From Dyella sp. S184 (GTDB lineage: Bacteria; Pseudomonadota; Gammaproteobacteria; Xanthomonadales; Rhodanobacteraceae): a stretch of DNA of 64,000 bases. Below are positions 18,144 to 26,674 of the stretch, one piece after another (positions within the stretch are counted from its first letter, which is position 1; every line of letters starts with the position of its first letter). Under the pieces are notes generated by a model. The model ran no database searches. It saw nothing but the letters and a program-made list of their open reading frames with translations, and was not told the DNA's origin. The position numbers and the translations under genes are program-made. The stretch covers positions 556,514-620,513 of the forward strand of contig NZ_LMUE01000002.1 in the NCBI RefSeq assembly GCF_009766065.1, given 5' to 3'.

Positions 18144-18866
18144 TCAGACCGAATGGGCTTCGCCGTGCAGGTGCGCAGCGGTGTGGAAGCGCGGATCTTC
18201 CGACAGATCCACCACCTGGCCATCGATGATGTGTACGTTGCGCTGCGCGCGTGCGGCCAATTCCGGGTCATGCGTGACCATCACGATGGTGGCGCCTTCG
18301 CGATGGATGTCCTCGAGCAATTCGAGCACGCTGCGTGCCATCTGCGTATCCAGGTTGCCGGTCGGTTCATCCGCCAGCAGCAGGCGCGGCGACCCGGCGA
18401 GTGCTCGTGCGATCGCCACACGCTGTTGCTGACCGCCGGACAGTTCGGCCGGATAATGCTTGGCGCGCGACGCGAGACCTACGCGCTCGAGCGAATCCAT
18501 GATTCGCTGCTTGCGCTCGGCCGCCTTCATGCCGCGGTAGCGCAGCGGCACTTCAATGTTGTCGAACACGTTGAGGTCGGGAATCAGGTTGAACGCCTGG
18601 AAGATGAAGCCGATCTTCTCGTTGCGGATCTTCGAGCGTGCGTTGTCGTTGAGGTTGCTCACCTCGATGCCGTCGAGGTGGTACTCACCACCGCTGAAGG
18701 TTTCCAGCAGGCCGGCGATGGTCAGGAAGGTGGTCTTGCCGGAACCGGACGGACCGGTGACGGCGACGAACTCGCCCTCTTTCACATCGATGTTGAAATC
18801 GCGCAACGCATAGGTCTCCACCACTTCGGTGCGGTAGACCTTGGACAGGTGGGTCATCTTCAGCAT
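18144..18866 (-). CDS. MacB/LolD-type ABC transporter ATPase
   Basis: Cytoplasmic ATP-binding subunit of 240 residues. Walker A GPSGSGKT is at 38-45, Q-loop Q90, signature LSGGQ at 142-146, Walker B LLLADEP at 162-168 and the switch histidine H199. The DEPTGNLD stretch is typical of the MacB/LolD/FtsE group. In canonical MacB this domain is fused to the permease; here it is a separate gene. It is the only ATPase in the 20-kb locus, so it presumably energises all permease pairs downstream. A C-terminal tail after about 220 contains several histidines. Confidence 0.95.
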   Translation of the reverse strand: MLKMTHLSKVYRTEVVETYALRDFNIDVKEGEFVAVTGPSGSGKTTFLTIAGLLETFSGGEYHLDGIEVSNLNDNARSKIRNEKIGFIFQAFNLIPDLNVFDNIEVPLRYRGMKAAERKQRIMDSLERVGLASRAKHYPAELSGGQQQRVAIARALAGSPRLLLADEPTGNLDTQMARSVLELLEDIHREGATIVMVTHDPELAARAQRNVHIIDGQVVDLSEDPRFHTAAHLHGEAHSV

Positions 18867-18933
18867 GGTTGTTCCTCGGTGGTGGTAGGGGTGGTTCTGA
18901 TCCTTCCTCCGGACGCGGGGGAGGGGAAAATCA

Positions 18934-20208
18934 TCAGTTGCTGATCGCGACGCGAGCCGCGTTCTTGAAGCTGTCGGTGCCGGAGATCACGATGCGGTCG
19001 CCTTCCTTCAGGCCATCGAGGATCTCCACCTTGTCGATGCTTGAGGCACCGACGCGGATCGGGGTCTTGGTGGCGATGCCGTCGCGCACCACGTAGGCAT
19101 AGCTGCCGCCGGATTCATCGACGAACGAACCGCGCTGCACAGTGAGTACGTTGTCGCGCTTGTCCAGCAGCACGCGTACCGACAGGCGCTGGTTCTGGCG
19201 CAGCTGCTTCGGTGTCTCGCCGGCAAAGCGCAGGCGTGCAGAGACTTCGCCATTCACCACTTCGGGAGAGATCGCGCTGACCAGGCCCTTCCAGGTATTG
19301 CCGTTGCCGCTGATCTCGCCGGACATGCCGATGCCCAGATCACGCGCGAAGCTTTCCGGCACCTGCATCTCGACCTGCAATGCGGACAGGTCGATCACGC
19401 TGAGCAGCTGGGCGTCTTTCGCTACCGTGGCGCGCTCGGCGATAAACAGCTGGCCGACCTGGCCGTCGACCGGTGATTTCACATTGAGGTCGTCCACCTG
19501 GCGCTGCAGGTCCTGCACCACCAGCAGCTGATTCTCGTGAGCCAGCTTCTTCGACTGGATGTTGAGATTCAGGCTGTCGTTGTTCATGCCCAGATCGGAC
19601 TTGGCATGCGCGAGCGTGATGCGCGCCTTTTCCAGCAAATCCTTGGCCTGATCGACCGCTGCTCCGGTGGCCGCGCCGGCGTCACTCGCCTTCTGCTCGC
19701 GCGACAGATTGGTTTCCGCGCTCTTCTCGTCGATCTGCGCGTTGTCGAAGGCCTTCTGCAGATCGCTGCGCTTGCTGCGCGCGTCGGCCTGCGACTGCAG
19801 ATAGTCGACCTGCATGGCATCGGCCTTGGACTGCTCCTGCGCCAGCTTGTTGCGCAGCTCGGGACTGTCGACCACGGCGAGCACTTGGCCCTTCTTCACG
19901 GTATCGCCGGCGTGCACCTGCAGCGTCACCGCGCCACCGTAGGTGGCATACAAGGTGGGGCTGACCGCCGCGACCACCTTGCCTTCGGCGGCGATGTCGC
20001 GCACGAACTGGCCACGCTCGACGGTGGCGAACGCCAGCCGTGAACTGCTGACTGAGGCGGAGGCTGAAAACAGCCGGCCAATGCCGGGCGCCAGCCATAC
20101 CAGCAAAGCCACTACGGCTATGCCGATGCCTCCCAGGATCAACCTGCGTTTGCGGTTGGGTTTGACTTCGACCATGCGGTCTTGCGCGGAAGTGTCGCGA
20201 ATCATCAT
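18934..20208 (-). CDS. Periplasmic adaptor (membrane fusion protein), MacA/HlyD type
   Basis: Adaptor of 424 residues linking the inner-membrane pump to the outer-membrane channel. One N-terminal membrane anchor lies at about 22-42, followed by a lipoyl half-motif (VHAGDTVKKGQVLAVVDS), a helical hairpin of about 120 residues, the second lipoyl half (SPVDGQVGQL) and a beta-barrel with the closing stretch GLKEGDRIVISG. ATG 20208 has AGGA five bases upstream. It is the first gene of the export operon, and the promoter should lie in the AT-rich region 20270-20330. Confidence 0.92.
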   Translation of the reverse strand: MMIRDTSAQDRMVEVKPNRKRRLILGGIGIAVVALLVWLAPGIGRLFSASASVSSSRLAFATVERGQFVRDIAAEGKVVAAVSPTLYATYGGAVTLQVHAGDTVKKGQVLAVVDSPELRNKLAQEQSKADAMQVDYLQSQADARSKRSDLQKAFDNAQIDEKSAETNLSREQKASDAGAATGAAVDQAKDLLEKARITLAHAKSDLGMNNDSLNLNIQSKKLAHENQLLVVQDLQRQVDDLNVKSPVDGQVGQLFIAERATVAKDAQLLSVIDLSALQVEMQVPESFARDLGIGMSGEISGNGNTWKGLVSAISPEVVNGEVSARLRFAGETPKQLRQNQRLSVRVLLDKRDNVLTVQRGSFVDESGGSYAYVVRDGIATKTPIRVGASSIDKVEILDGLKEGDRIVISGTDSFKNAARVAISN

Positions 20209-20332
20209 GTCGTTCCTGACCGCGGACAGCGCGGTTGCGCAGGGATCAATGCAATCCGTATGCCAGCCATGAACTATCGTAAATATCGCAACATTTTCAA
20301 TAACTTAATATTAATCATCGAGGCAAGTTGAG

Positions 20333-20368
20333 TGTCCGCGGACAATCCACGGACAAACGGACAGGACA
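20333..20368. promoter_or_regulatory. Candidate operator: CGGACA repeats between export operon and protease gene
   Basis: The palindrome TGTCCGCGGACA (20333-20344) is followed by CGGACA at 20350-20355 and 20358-20363 and by AGGACA at 20363-20368. These repeats sit between two divergent genes, beside an AT-rich stretch that could hold the adaptor-operon promoter. The spacing suggests cooperative binding by a regulator that could act on both directions. No regulator gene is adjacent, so its identity is unknown. Confidence 0.35.
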
Positions 20369-20461
20369 CCGCAGGCGGTCACGGCGGCTCGTCCGAAAAT
20401 CGCCGCATAGCAGGCGCCCTTGCCAGCCACACAGATCCGCACTTAACGTTCCGCAAGTTCA

Positions 20462-22384
20462 ATGACTGGACGCTCTATCGTGCGCACTCCATGGATCACC
20501 CGCTGCCGCTCGCTGATGCTGCTTTTGACTACCTTGCCGCTCCTGCTCGGCGGCGCGTGCAGCGCACAGGCCACGGATGCCTTCGTGGTGATTTCCGGCG
20601 GGGGCAATCCGGCCAGCAACCACTATTCGCAATATCTGCAGGCACGCGCCTACGTGACCTATCTGCGCGCGCACTATCCGCACAAGTCGATCTGGACGTT
20701 CTTTGGCGCAGGCAACCAGAGCGGGCAGCCACCTGTGCTGTTTGATGTCGAGCAGACCGGCAAGGACGAGAAAGGCCACGCCATCACCACCTGGATTGCC
20801 GGCGCGCTACCGGACAACCGGCCTGCCCGACACGATGAGATCGCACGCGCTTTCCGCGACGAGATTCTTCCAGCGGTCAAGCAAGGCGGCACGCTCTATC
20901 TGTTCGTCGGCGACCACGGCGGCCCCTCGGCAGACTCGCCCGGCGAAAGCATCATCAGCCTGTGGGGCTGGAACCGTGATCCGACCATTCCCTACGGCTG
21001 GCGTGACTACCGCTACTCGGAAACCCTTGGCGTCGCCGAACTTCGCCGCTGGCTGTCTGCGGGCCTCGGCAGCGGACGGGTGGTGTTCGTCATGAGTCAG
21101 TGCTTCTCGGGTGGCTTCCACTACCTGGGTCTGCCACGCGAAGAGGCAGCTGACCCGGCGTGGTTCGCCAAGCCGCCCGCCTGGGCCCGTCCGGCCAGCA
21201 ATCCCTCCAGGTTGCCATCCGCCGTAGGCTTCACCGCGACGGACGATCAATCCTTCGCCTCGGGCTGTACGTCCGATGTGTCGGCGGATCGGTGGGCGGG
21301 CTATGAGCGTTATATGCCGGAAAACCTGACCGGCCTGGACGTATTCACCCTCAAGCCCGGCAAGTTGCCGATGCGTGCATCGTTTTACGACGCTCACGTG
21401 CAAGCCGTACAGGTGGATCAGACGATCGACAAGCCGCGCTCGACCTCGGAACAATACCTTGCGGACTGGGCGCAGGCGATCGAGCACATGGAGCGCGCTC
21501 CAGACGTTGCCGCCATGGTCAAGCCCGCGCTGGCGCATTTCCGACAGGCGATGGACGGCGTAGCGCCGCAGATCGCCGATGCGGCGCTGCAGGCGCGTGC
21601 CGAGGAATTTCGCCACTACGCGGAACGCATGATGCAGGCCAATCCGAACCTGAAAGATCTGCTCCATGCCCCGCAGAGTGAACTCGAATCAGCGATACGA
21701 CCTCAGCCGATGCGCTCATCCAGCAGTCGTGCACGTAGATATCCCGACGACGATGCCAACGCGGAAATGAACGATCAGCTGCTGATCAGCAGTCTCTGGG
21801 GCAAGACGATCGAGCCGGCATGGCAGCACGCGCTCAGGACAGGCGAGTTGTCGAAACTGCCCGCGCCGGTGCAGGCGTACGAACGCGACCTGGCGAATTT
21901 CCGGGAAGCCGCCACAGCAGCGCAGAGCATGGGCGATGAGTCCTCGACCAACCCGGCCAGCGCGATCGATCCGGATTTGTTCGCCTACTACGAAAGCGGT
22001 TATGCCGACCCGGCGACCTTCGATCCGGCGCGGGCAAAAGTCATCGCCGGCTGGGACGACCGTCGCTATCAGGCGATCCTGGCCTGGGCGAAAAAATCCG
22101 CCGACGAAAAAGTCAAAGCCGCCGCCATCGTCGTGCTGGGTTTGATGCCAGACTCCTCATCTGATAGCAATGAAGATGAAACAGCGCCCACACAGGCTGA
22201 CAAGCAGCCACTGCCAAAACCGCTGGGACCCAGCCATGACATTGCGGCGGCGCGCCTGCTGCTGTACCGGCGGGTATTGGCGAGCTGGCAGTTTTTGCTG
22301 GAAATGAAGGACAAGCCTGCACTGGAGCAACTTGCCGCACTCATCGAACTCGAGCGCACGCCGTTGCCTGTCCCCACGCGATAA
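20462..22384 (+). CDS. Secreted caspase-fold (clan CD) cysteine protease-like protein
   Basis: A 640-residue protein with an N-terminal signal sequence (about 1-37, hydrophobic LMLLLTTLPLLLGG, likely cut after AQA). Residues 38-260 look like a caspase/legumain-type peptidase core. A beta strand leads to FVGDHGG (His152) and a second to FVMSQCFSGG (Cys214), the expected order and spacing of a clan CD His-Cys pair. The C-terminal 350 residues are mostly helical and polar and I do not recognise them. It is divergent from the export operon. Proteolytic activity is inferred from the two motifs only. Confidence 0.75.
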   Translation: MTGRSIVRTPWITRCRSLMLLLTTLPLLLGGACSAQATDAFVVISGGGNPASNHYSQYLQARAYVTYLRAHYPHKSIWTFFGAGNQSGQPPVLFDVEQTGKDEKGHAITTWIAGALPDNRPARHDEIARAFRDEILPAVKQGGTLYLFVGDHGGPSADSPGESIISLWGWNRDPTIPYGWRDYRYSETLGVAELRRWLSAGLGSGRVVFVMSQCFSGGFHYLGLPREEAADPAWFAKPPAWARPASNPSRLPSAVGFTATDDQSFASGCTSDVSADRWAGYERYMPENLTGLDVFTLKPGKLPMRASFYDAHVQAVQVDQTIDKPRSTSEQYLADWAQAIEHMERAPDVAAMVKPALAHFRQAMDGVAPQIADAALQARAEEFRHYAERMMQANPNLKDLLHAPQSELESAIRPQPMRSSSSRARRYPDDDANAEMNDQLLISSLWGKTIEPAWQHALRTGELSKLPAPVQAYERDLANFREAATAAQSMGDESSTNPASAIDPDLFAYYESGYADPATFDPARAKVIAGWDDRRYQAILAWAKKSADEKVKAAAIVVLGLMPDSSSDSNEDETAPTQADKQPLPKPLGPSHDIAAARLLLYRRVLASWQFLLEMKDKPALEQLAALIELERTPLPVPTR

Positions 22385-22452
22385 GATGCGGCATGCCGAT
22401 GGCTACTGTCTCGCCCGATCCGACGCCATGCCGGATCAGGCAGGGGCCATCA

Positions 22453-23124
22453 TCACGCGACCCCCTGCAACACGATGGCTTCGGCCTGAGTAATCCTTTT
22501 CGCTATCTGCCGTCCCAGATTTGAAATGGCCTGCGGTTGCGCTGCTTCCAGCACGCTCAAGCCAGCCAATTCACGATGACGGAAAGAAACCAGACGTGCC
22601 TCGCCCGGTTGGAAGTTGCGATAACCATGCAGTTGCATAGTCGGCGCTTTCATGTCGGCCATTTGCAGCAACGCGTCCCATGCTAGGTAGTCCGTGTCCG
22701 GCAGCAAATGCAGGCGCGCATGCAGTTGCCCTTGGTCGTCCAGACACTCCAGCCATTCGCGCGGCCCATCCTCGGTAATCGCGCTGGCCGCGCCAAGCGA
22801 CTGGGTTAGCAGCAAGGGTGCCAACTCACGATGTGCCAGCAGAACACCGCTGATGCAAGACTCCGTGGCCAGTGCGGTCGGTCGCGCGGGCACGTAAAGC
22901 ACGCAACCGAGCAAGGGCAACTGGCATACCAACCGCTCTGGCGAAATGCGCAACCACCGGCGCTGTACTGGCACAGCGCGACAGGAATGGCAGATCGGCG
23001 ACGAAGTTGAAGTGAACCAACCAAACACAGACACCTCCGAGACGTAGCCCGGCTGGCGCCCGTCAGGCGGCGCTGGCGAAAAGCAGTGGGGAAAGCACAA
23101 GCAAGGCGGACATCTATCGCGCAT
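22453..23124 (-). CDS. Uncharacterised protein downstream of hemP
   Basis: A 223-residue soluble protein that I cannot assign with certainty. ATG 23124 has AAGAGG five bases upstream. It lies 37 bases after hemP in the same direction and behind the same Fur-like site, so a role in haem or iron handling is likely by association. The C-terminal half (from about LHARLHLLPDTDYLAWDALL) appears to be the folded part. The first 35 residues are Cys/Pro-rich and could be a wrong start; a GTG at VSEVSVFGWFTS is an alternative. Confidence 0.6.
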   Translation of the reverse strand: MRDRCPPCLCFPHCFSPAPPDGRQPGYVSEVSVFGWFTSTSSPICHSCRAVPVQRRWLRISPERLVCQLPLLGCVLYVPARPTALATESCISGVLLAHRELAPLLLTQSLGAASAITEDGPREWLECLDDQGQLHARLHLLPDTDYLAWDALLQMADMKAPTMQLHGYRNFQPGEARLVSFRHRELAGLSVLEAAQPQAISNLGRQIAKRITQAEAIVLQGVA

Positions 23125-23161
23125 GCGACCTCTTTAAAGTAAGTCCGCCCGCATTGCGCGT

Positions 23162-23371
23162 TTACTTGGTCAGGATCAGCTTGTCGTTGCGGGTCAGCCG
23201 CAAGTGGTACTCGCCGCCCTGATGCTGGATCACCAGTTCGCGTGCCCCAGCCAGCAGCGCATGACTGGAGACATGCCGTGTCGCTGTGGACGCGGCTGCG
23301 GACGACGGCCGCCGTAACGCCGCCGGTGGTTGTGGAAGTGACAAGGGCAAGGAGATGGCAGGCGTCGACAT
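23162..23371 (-). CDS. hemP: Hemin uptake protein HemP
   Basis: A 69-residue protein with a Pro/Ala-rich start and the conserved HemP core ARELVIQHQGGEYHLRLTR followed by the invariant-looking end KLILTK. HemP proteins are small iron-regulated proteins next to haem-uptake genes; in some bacteria they act as activators of the haem receptor gene. A Fur-like box lies about 35 bases upstream of the start. No TonB-dependent receptor lies next to it in this window, so the usual hemP-receptor linkage is broken here. Confidence 0.85.
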   Translation of the reverse strand: MSTPAISLPLSLPQPPAALRRPSSAAASTATRHVSSHALLAGARELVIQHQGGEYHLRLTRNDKLILTK

Positions 23372-23405
23372 GGCAGATTCCGCAGGAAGTCAGTGGCAAT
23401 CAAAT

Positions 23406-23424
23406 AATAATGATTCTCATTTAA
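23406..23424. promoter_or_regulatory. Fur box upstream of hemP
   Basis: AATAATGATTCTCATTTAA matches 13 of 19 positions of the classical Fur consensus GATAATGATAATCATTATC, including the central TGAT and TCAT arms. It lies just upstream of hemP in an otherwise GC-rich region, as expected for iron-repressed expression. Confidence 0.75.
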
Positions 23425-23464
23425 CTGTCAACTGTCCCTGCGCGCACCCTCCCGCCACAACCGC

Positions 23465-24439
23465 TCAAACCGCCTCGACGACCTTCCGGATCTGCTGCGC
23501 AATCCCCGCATCCATTCGCGGCAACAGCTCAAGTGCATCGAGGTTATGTTCCAGCTGCTCGCGCCGGCTGGCGCCCAGCATCACAGTGGAAACATGCTCA
23601 TTGAGCAGGCACCAGGCAATTGCCAGCTGCGCCAGGCTGACGCCGAGCTCATCGGCGATCGGCTGCAGCGCGCGCACCTTGTCGATGCGTTCGTTGCCGT
23701 GGCCGAGCACGCTCTCGCGCAGCCACTCGTAACCCGGCTGGGTCAGCCGCGAATCGGCCGGCACGCCGTCGTTGTACTTGCCGCTCAGCAAACCGGATGC
23801 CAACGGCGACCAGATCGTGGTGCCCATGCCATAGGCGGCATACAGCGGCGCGTACTCCACCTCCACCCGTTCGCGATGCAGCAGGTTGTATTGCGGCTGC
23901 TCCATCACGGGTGCGTAGAGGTGGTTGTCCTTGGCGATCCGGTGCGCTTCGTGGATTGCTTCAGCCGGCCATTCGCTGGTGCCCCAGTACAGCACCTTGC
24001 CTTGGCGGATCAGCGTATCCATCGCCGCCACCGTTTCCTCGATTGGCGTATCAGGATCGGGGCGATGGCAAAAGTACAGGTCCAGGTAATCGACGCGCAG
24101 GCGCTGCAAGGCCTGGTGGCAGGCTTCCATCACGTGCTTGCGCGACAGCCCGCATTGGGTCGGCAGCGGGTGTTCCGCCGCGCCGAAGAACACCTTGCTG
24201 GAGACGCAAAAGCTGTCGCGCGGAAAGCGCAGGTCGGCCAGCACGTCTCCCATCACCTGTTCGGCCACGCCTTTGTTGTAGACCTCCGCGTTATCGAAGA
24301 AATTCACGCCGCGGTCGTGCGCGAGTGCAAGCAGGTCACGTGCCTGGGTTCGGCCCACCTGCTTGCCGAAGGTGACCCATGCGCCGAACGACAACGCGGA
24401 AAGCTGTAAACCGGATTTACCAAGACGGCGATAGAGCAT
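23465..24439 (-). CDS. Aldo/keto reductase (Kv-beta/AKR6-like)
   Basis: NAD(P)H-dependent oxidoreductase of 324 residues. ATG 24439 (MLYRRLGKSGLQLSAL) has AGGAG upstream; an extension to 24529 lacks support. The AKR tetrad is visible: Asp in FFDNAEVY, Tyr in AEVYNKG, Lys in SSKVFF and His in FCHRPD. The EQPQYN and WSPLASGLLSGKY segments resemble the potassium-channel beta-subunit group. Its natural substrate is unknown. It lies 86 bases after the LysR gene and may be co-transcribed with it. Confidence 0.88.
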   Translation of the reverse strand: MLYRRLGKSGLQLSALSFGAWVTFGKQVGRTQARDLLALAHDRGVNFFDNAEVYNKGVAEQVMGDVLADLRFPRDSFCVSSKVFFGAAEHPLPTQCGLSRKHVMEACHQALQRLRVDYLDLYFCHRPDPDTPIEETVAAMDTLIRQGKVLYWGTSEWPAEAIHEAHRIAKDNHLYAPVMEQPQYNLLHRERVEVEYAPLYAAYGMGTTIWSPLASGLLSGKYNDGVPADSRLTQPGYEWLRESVLGHGNERIDKVRALQPIADELGVSLAQLAIAWCLLNEHVSTVMLGASRREQLEHNLDALELLPRMDAGIAQQIRKVVEAV

Positions 24440-24525
24440 GGGGAAGACTCCTGCGGGAAAGAGGAACCGCCAGCATGCCAACGGTCGTGCGGCGTCGTCC
24501 ATCGAAATTGTGATCGGGTCGCTGC

Positions 24526-25416
24526 TCACGCTACCGCATACGTTCCAAGCGCCCGCGCAAGATAATCGAACAGCAGGCGCGTCCGGCGGCTCGCCTTGAG
24601 ATCCTCGTGCATCACGAGCCAGGTGTCGAGGTCAAACGCGAAAGCTTCCGGCAGCAGATGGACCAGACGGCGATCACGTCGGGCAATCGCGCACTGGCAC
24701 ACTCCGATGCCGTAACTGGCGCGGATCGCCGCCAGCTGCGCCAGATCGCTGTCGCTGCGAAGTGCAAAATCCTCGCGATCGAATGGCAACTTGCTCCGTA
24801 TCGCACGTAGCGCCGGCGTCTCGTGATCGAACCCGATGAGCGCGTGCTGCGACAGATCCGCCAGCGTGCGCGGCTGACCATGCGCCTTCAGGTAGCCCCG
24901 ATGCGCATGAAGGCCCACTGGAATCCGCCCGATCCGCCGTGCCACCAGCGCGCCCTGGGCTGGACGCAACATGCGTACGGCAATGTCCGCATCCTTGCGC
25001 AGCAGATCCTCGGTCTGATTGGACAGCGAAAGCTCGATCACGATACCCGGATGCTGCTGGCGAAAGTCGGCCAGCATCGGCGGTAACACCTCGGCGCCGA
25101 TCACCTCGCTGCAGGTGACCCGCACCACCCCGCGCACCTCGTGATTGCTGCCCGAGGCGGCACGGCGCAATGCGGCAGATGCCGCCGACATCGCCTGCGC
25201 GTGCGCGACCAGCTCGTGACCGAGATCGGTCGGCGTCAGCCCCTGCGGCGAGCGGGTGAACAACGCCACGCCCAGCGCCACCTCCAGTTGCCGGATGTGA
25301 CGTCCGAGACTGGGCTGGGTCATGCCCAACGCACGCGCCGCAGCAGACAGGCTGCCCTCGCGCATCACCGCGAGGAAGGATCGGTACAGCTCCCAGCCAG
25401 GTTCGTCGATACCCAT
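24526..25416 (-). CDS. LysR-family transcriptional regulator
   Basis: A 296-residue regulator. The N-terminal winged helix-turn-helix covers about 8-66 (SLSAAARALGMTQPSLGRHIRQLE) and the substrate-binding domain about 90-290. ATG 25416 (MGIDEPGWELYRSF) fits the family; the open frame to 25500 is not needed. It is divergent from the epimerase-like gene at 25510 with 93 bases between starts, the usual arrangement for a LysR regulator and its target. It may also affect the aldo/keto reductase downstream. Confidence 0.88.
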   Translation of the reverse strand: MGIDEPGWELYRSFLAVMREGSLSAAARALGMTQPSLGRHIRQLEVALGVALFTRSPQGLTPTDLGHELVAHAQAMSAASAALRRAASGSNHEVRGVVRVTCSEVIGAEVLPPMLADFRQQHPGIVIELSLSNQTEDLLRKDADIAVRMLRPAQGALVARRIGRIPVGLHAHRGYLKAHGQPRTLADLSQHALIGFDHETPALRAIRSKLPFDREDFALRSDSDLAQLAAIRASYGIGVCQCAIARRDRRLVHLLPEAFAFDLDTWLVMHEDLKASRRTRLLFDYLARALGTYAVA

Positions 25417-25509
25417 GCATTTATGTATAGCAGAAGTTCGTTCTTGGTGGATTTTCTTTCGCTCATGCCACGCCCATGCTTGAGCCATCTTCATCAGCAC
25501 GAGAACGGC

Positions 25510-26505
25510 ATGAACACATCACGCAAGGCTCTGATACTCGGCGCCACCGGCGGTGCCGGTGGCGAGATAGCCGCGGCGCTGCTGCGTCGTGGCTGGATGG
25601 TGCGCGGACTGGTTCGCGATACCGCCAGGCCACAACTGTCAGCGGATATCGAATGGCTCGCCGGTGACGCCATGAACGCCACCGACGTGGCCCGCGCAGC
25701 GCGTGGCGTCGACGTCATCGTCCACGCGGTCAATCCGCCGGGCTACCGCAACTGGAAGCAACTGGTACTGCCTATGCTCGACAACACGATCGCAGCCGCA
25801 CGGGCAGCCGGCGCGCGCATCGTGCTGCCTGGCACCGTCTACAACTACGGACCGGACGCGCTGCCGCTGCTAGGCGAAACCTCGCCGCAACAGCCGCTTA
25901 CACGCAAGGGTGCGATCCGAGTGGAGATGGAGCGTCGCCTGGAACAGGCGGCGAAAGATGGCGTGCACTCGTTGATCCTGCGCTGTGGTGACTTCTTCGG
26001 CCCACAAGCCGGCAACAACTGGTTTGCGGCGATAGTGAAGCCGGGGCAACCGGTGCGTTCGGTGAGCTATCCAGGCCAGCGCGAGCTGCCCCATGCCTGG
26101 GCCTACCTTCCCGACGTCGGCGAAACCGTGGCGCGCCTGCTGGAACGCGAGAGCGAACTGGCCGTGTTCGAGCGGTTCCACTTTGGTGGCCACTGGGTAA
26201 ATGGCAACACCATGGCCGATGCCATCCGCCGCGTCGCGGACAATCCGAAGCTACCCATGCGCGCCTTCCCGTGGTGGCTGGCGACACTCGCCGCGCCGTT
26301 CATGACGCTATTCCGCGAATTGCGTGAAATGCGCTATCTGTGGCAGCAGCCGTTGCAGCTGGACAATCGCAAGCTGGTCAAGCTGCTCGGTAGCGAGCCG
26401 CATACGGAACTGGACCCGGCCATCGAGACGACCCTGCGCGGACTGCGCTGCCTGCCTCTCTCCGATGCTCCGCACGAGGCGAAGCGGATCCATGTCGTAT
26501 CCTGA
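25510..26505 (+). CDS. NAD(P)-dependent epimerase/dehydratase-like protein (atypical SDR)
   Basis: Rossmann-fold protein of 331 residues with the nucleotide-binding motif GATGGAGGEIA at about 10-20. The segment GTVYNYGPDALP has a Tyr near the usual SDR active site but no clear YxxxK, so it is an atypical member. ATG 25510 is the first in-frame start after the LysR divergent region. The likely regulator is the adjacent LysR protein. The substrate cannot be told from sequence. Confidence 0.85.
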   Translation: MNTSRKALILGATGGAGGEIAAALLRRGWMVRGLVRDTARPQLSADIEWLAGDAMNATDVARAARGVDVIVHAVNPPGYRNWKQLVLPMLDNTIAAARAAGARIVLPGTVYNYGPDALPLLGETSPQQPLTRKGAIRVEMERRLEQAAKDGVHSLILRCGDFFGPQAGNNWFAAIVKPGQPVRSVSYPGQRELPHAWAYLPDVGETVARLLERESELAVFERFHFGGHWVNGNTMADAIRRVADNPKLPMRAFPWWLATLAAPFMTLFRELREMRYLWQQPLQLDNRKLVKLLGSEPHTELDPAIETTLRGLRCLPLSDAPHEAKRIHVVS

Positions 26506-26522
26506 TATTTTCAATCCAGCAG

Positions 26523-26602
26523 CTACCGCGCCAATGTGATCGCCGCAAAAATGCCGGCGACCACGTCACCCCCCGTTACGCCCATACCGAGAACTTTCCA
26601 CG
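26523..26602 (-). pseudogene. Possible decayed copy of the pgpA 3' end
   Basis: The minus strand encodes LGMGVTGGDVVAGIFAAITLAR then stop. This resembles the C-terminal part of the intact PgpA at 27746 (IGVMVDDVVAGVFAAVVL). A 14-base core, CCGGCGACCACGTC on the plus strand, is identical, and the flanks match partially. The two copies have the same orientation and flank the alpha/beta hydrolase gene. The match is short, so chance or a distant relative cannot be excluded. Confidence 0.45.
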
Positions 26603-26674
26603 AACTTTCGAGTCGATTCACACCGTATGCCCGGTAGCTCTCGCCAAGCTGGGCCCACCAAGGGGAGAACGATC

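Noticed and set aside
22414-22440. Possible terminator between the protease gene and the hemP-partner gene
   Set aside because: Short GATCCG/CGGATC arms are visible, but there is no T-run and the stem is only 6 bp.
26627-26674. Longer N-terminus for the alpha/beta hydrolase from ATG 26627
   Set aside because: It would add 16 residues before a signal-like segment and has no ribosome-binding site, while TTG 26675 has GGGGAG upstream.
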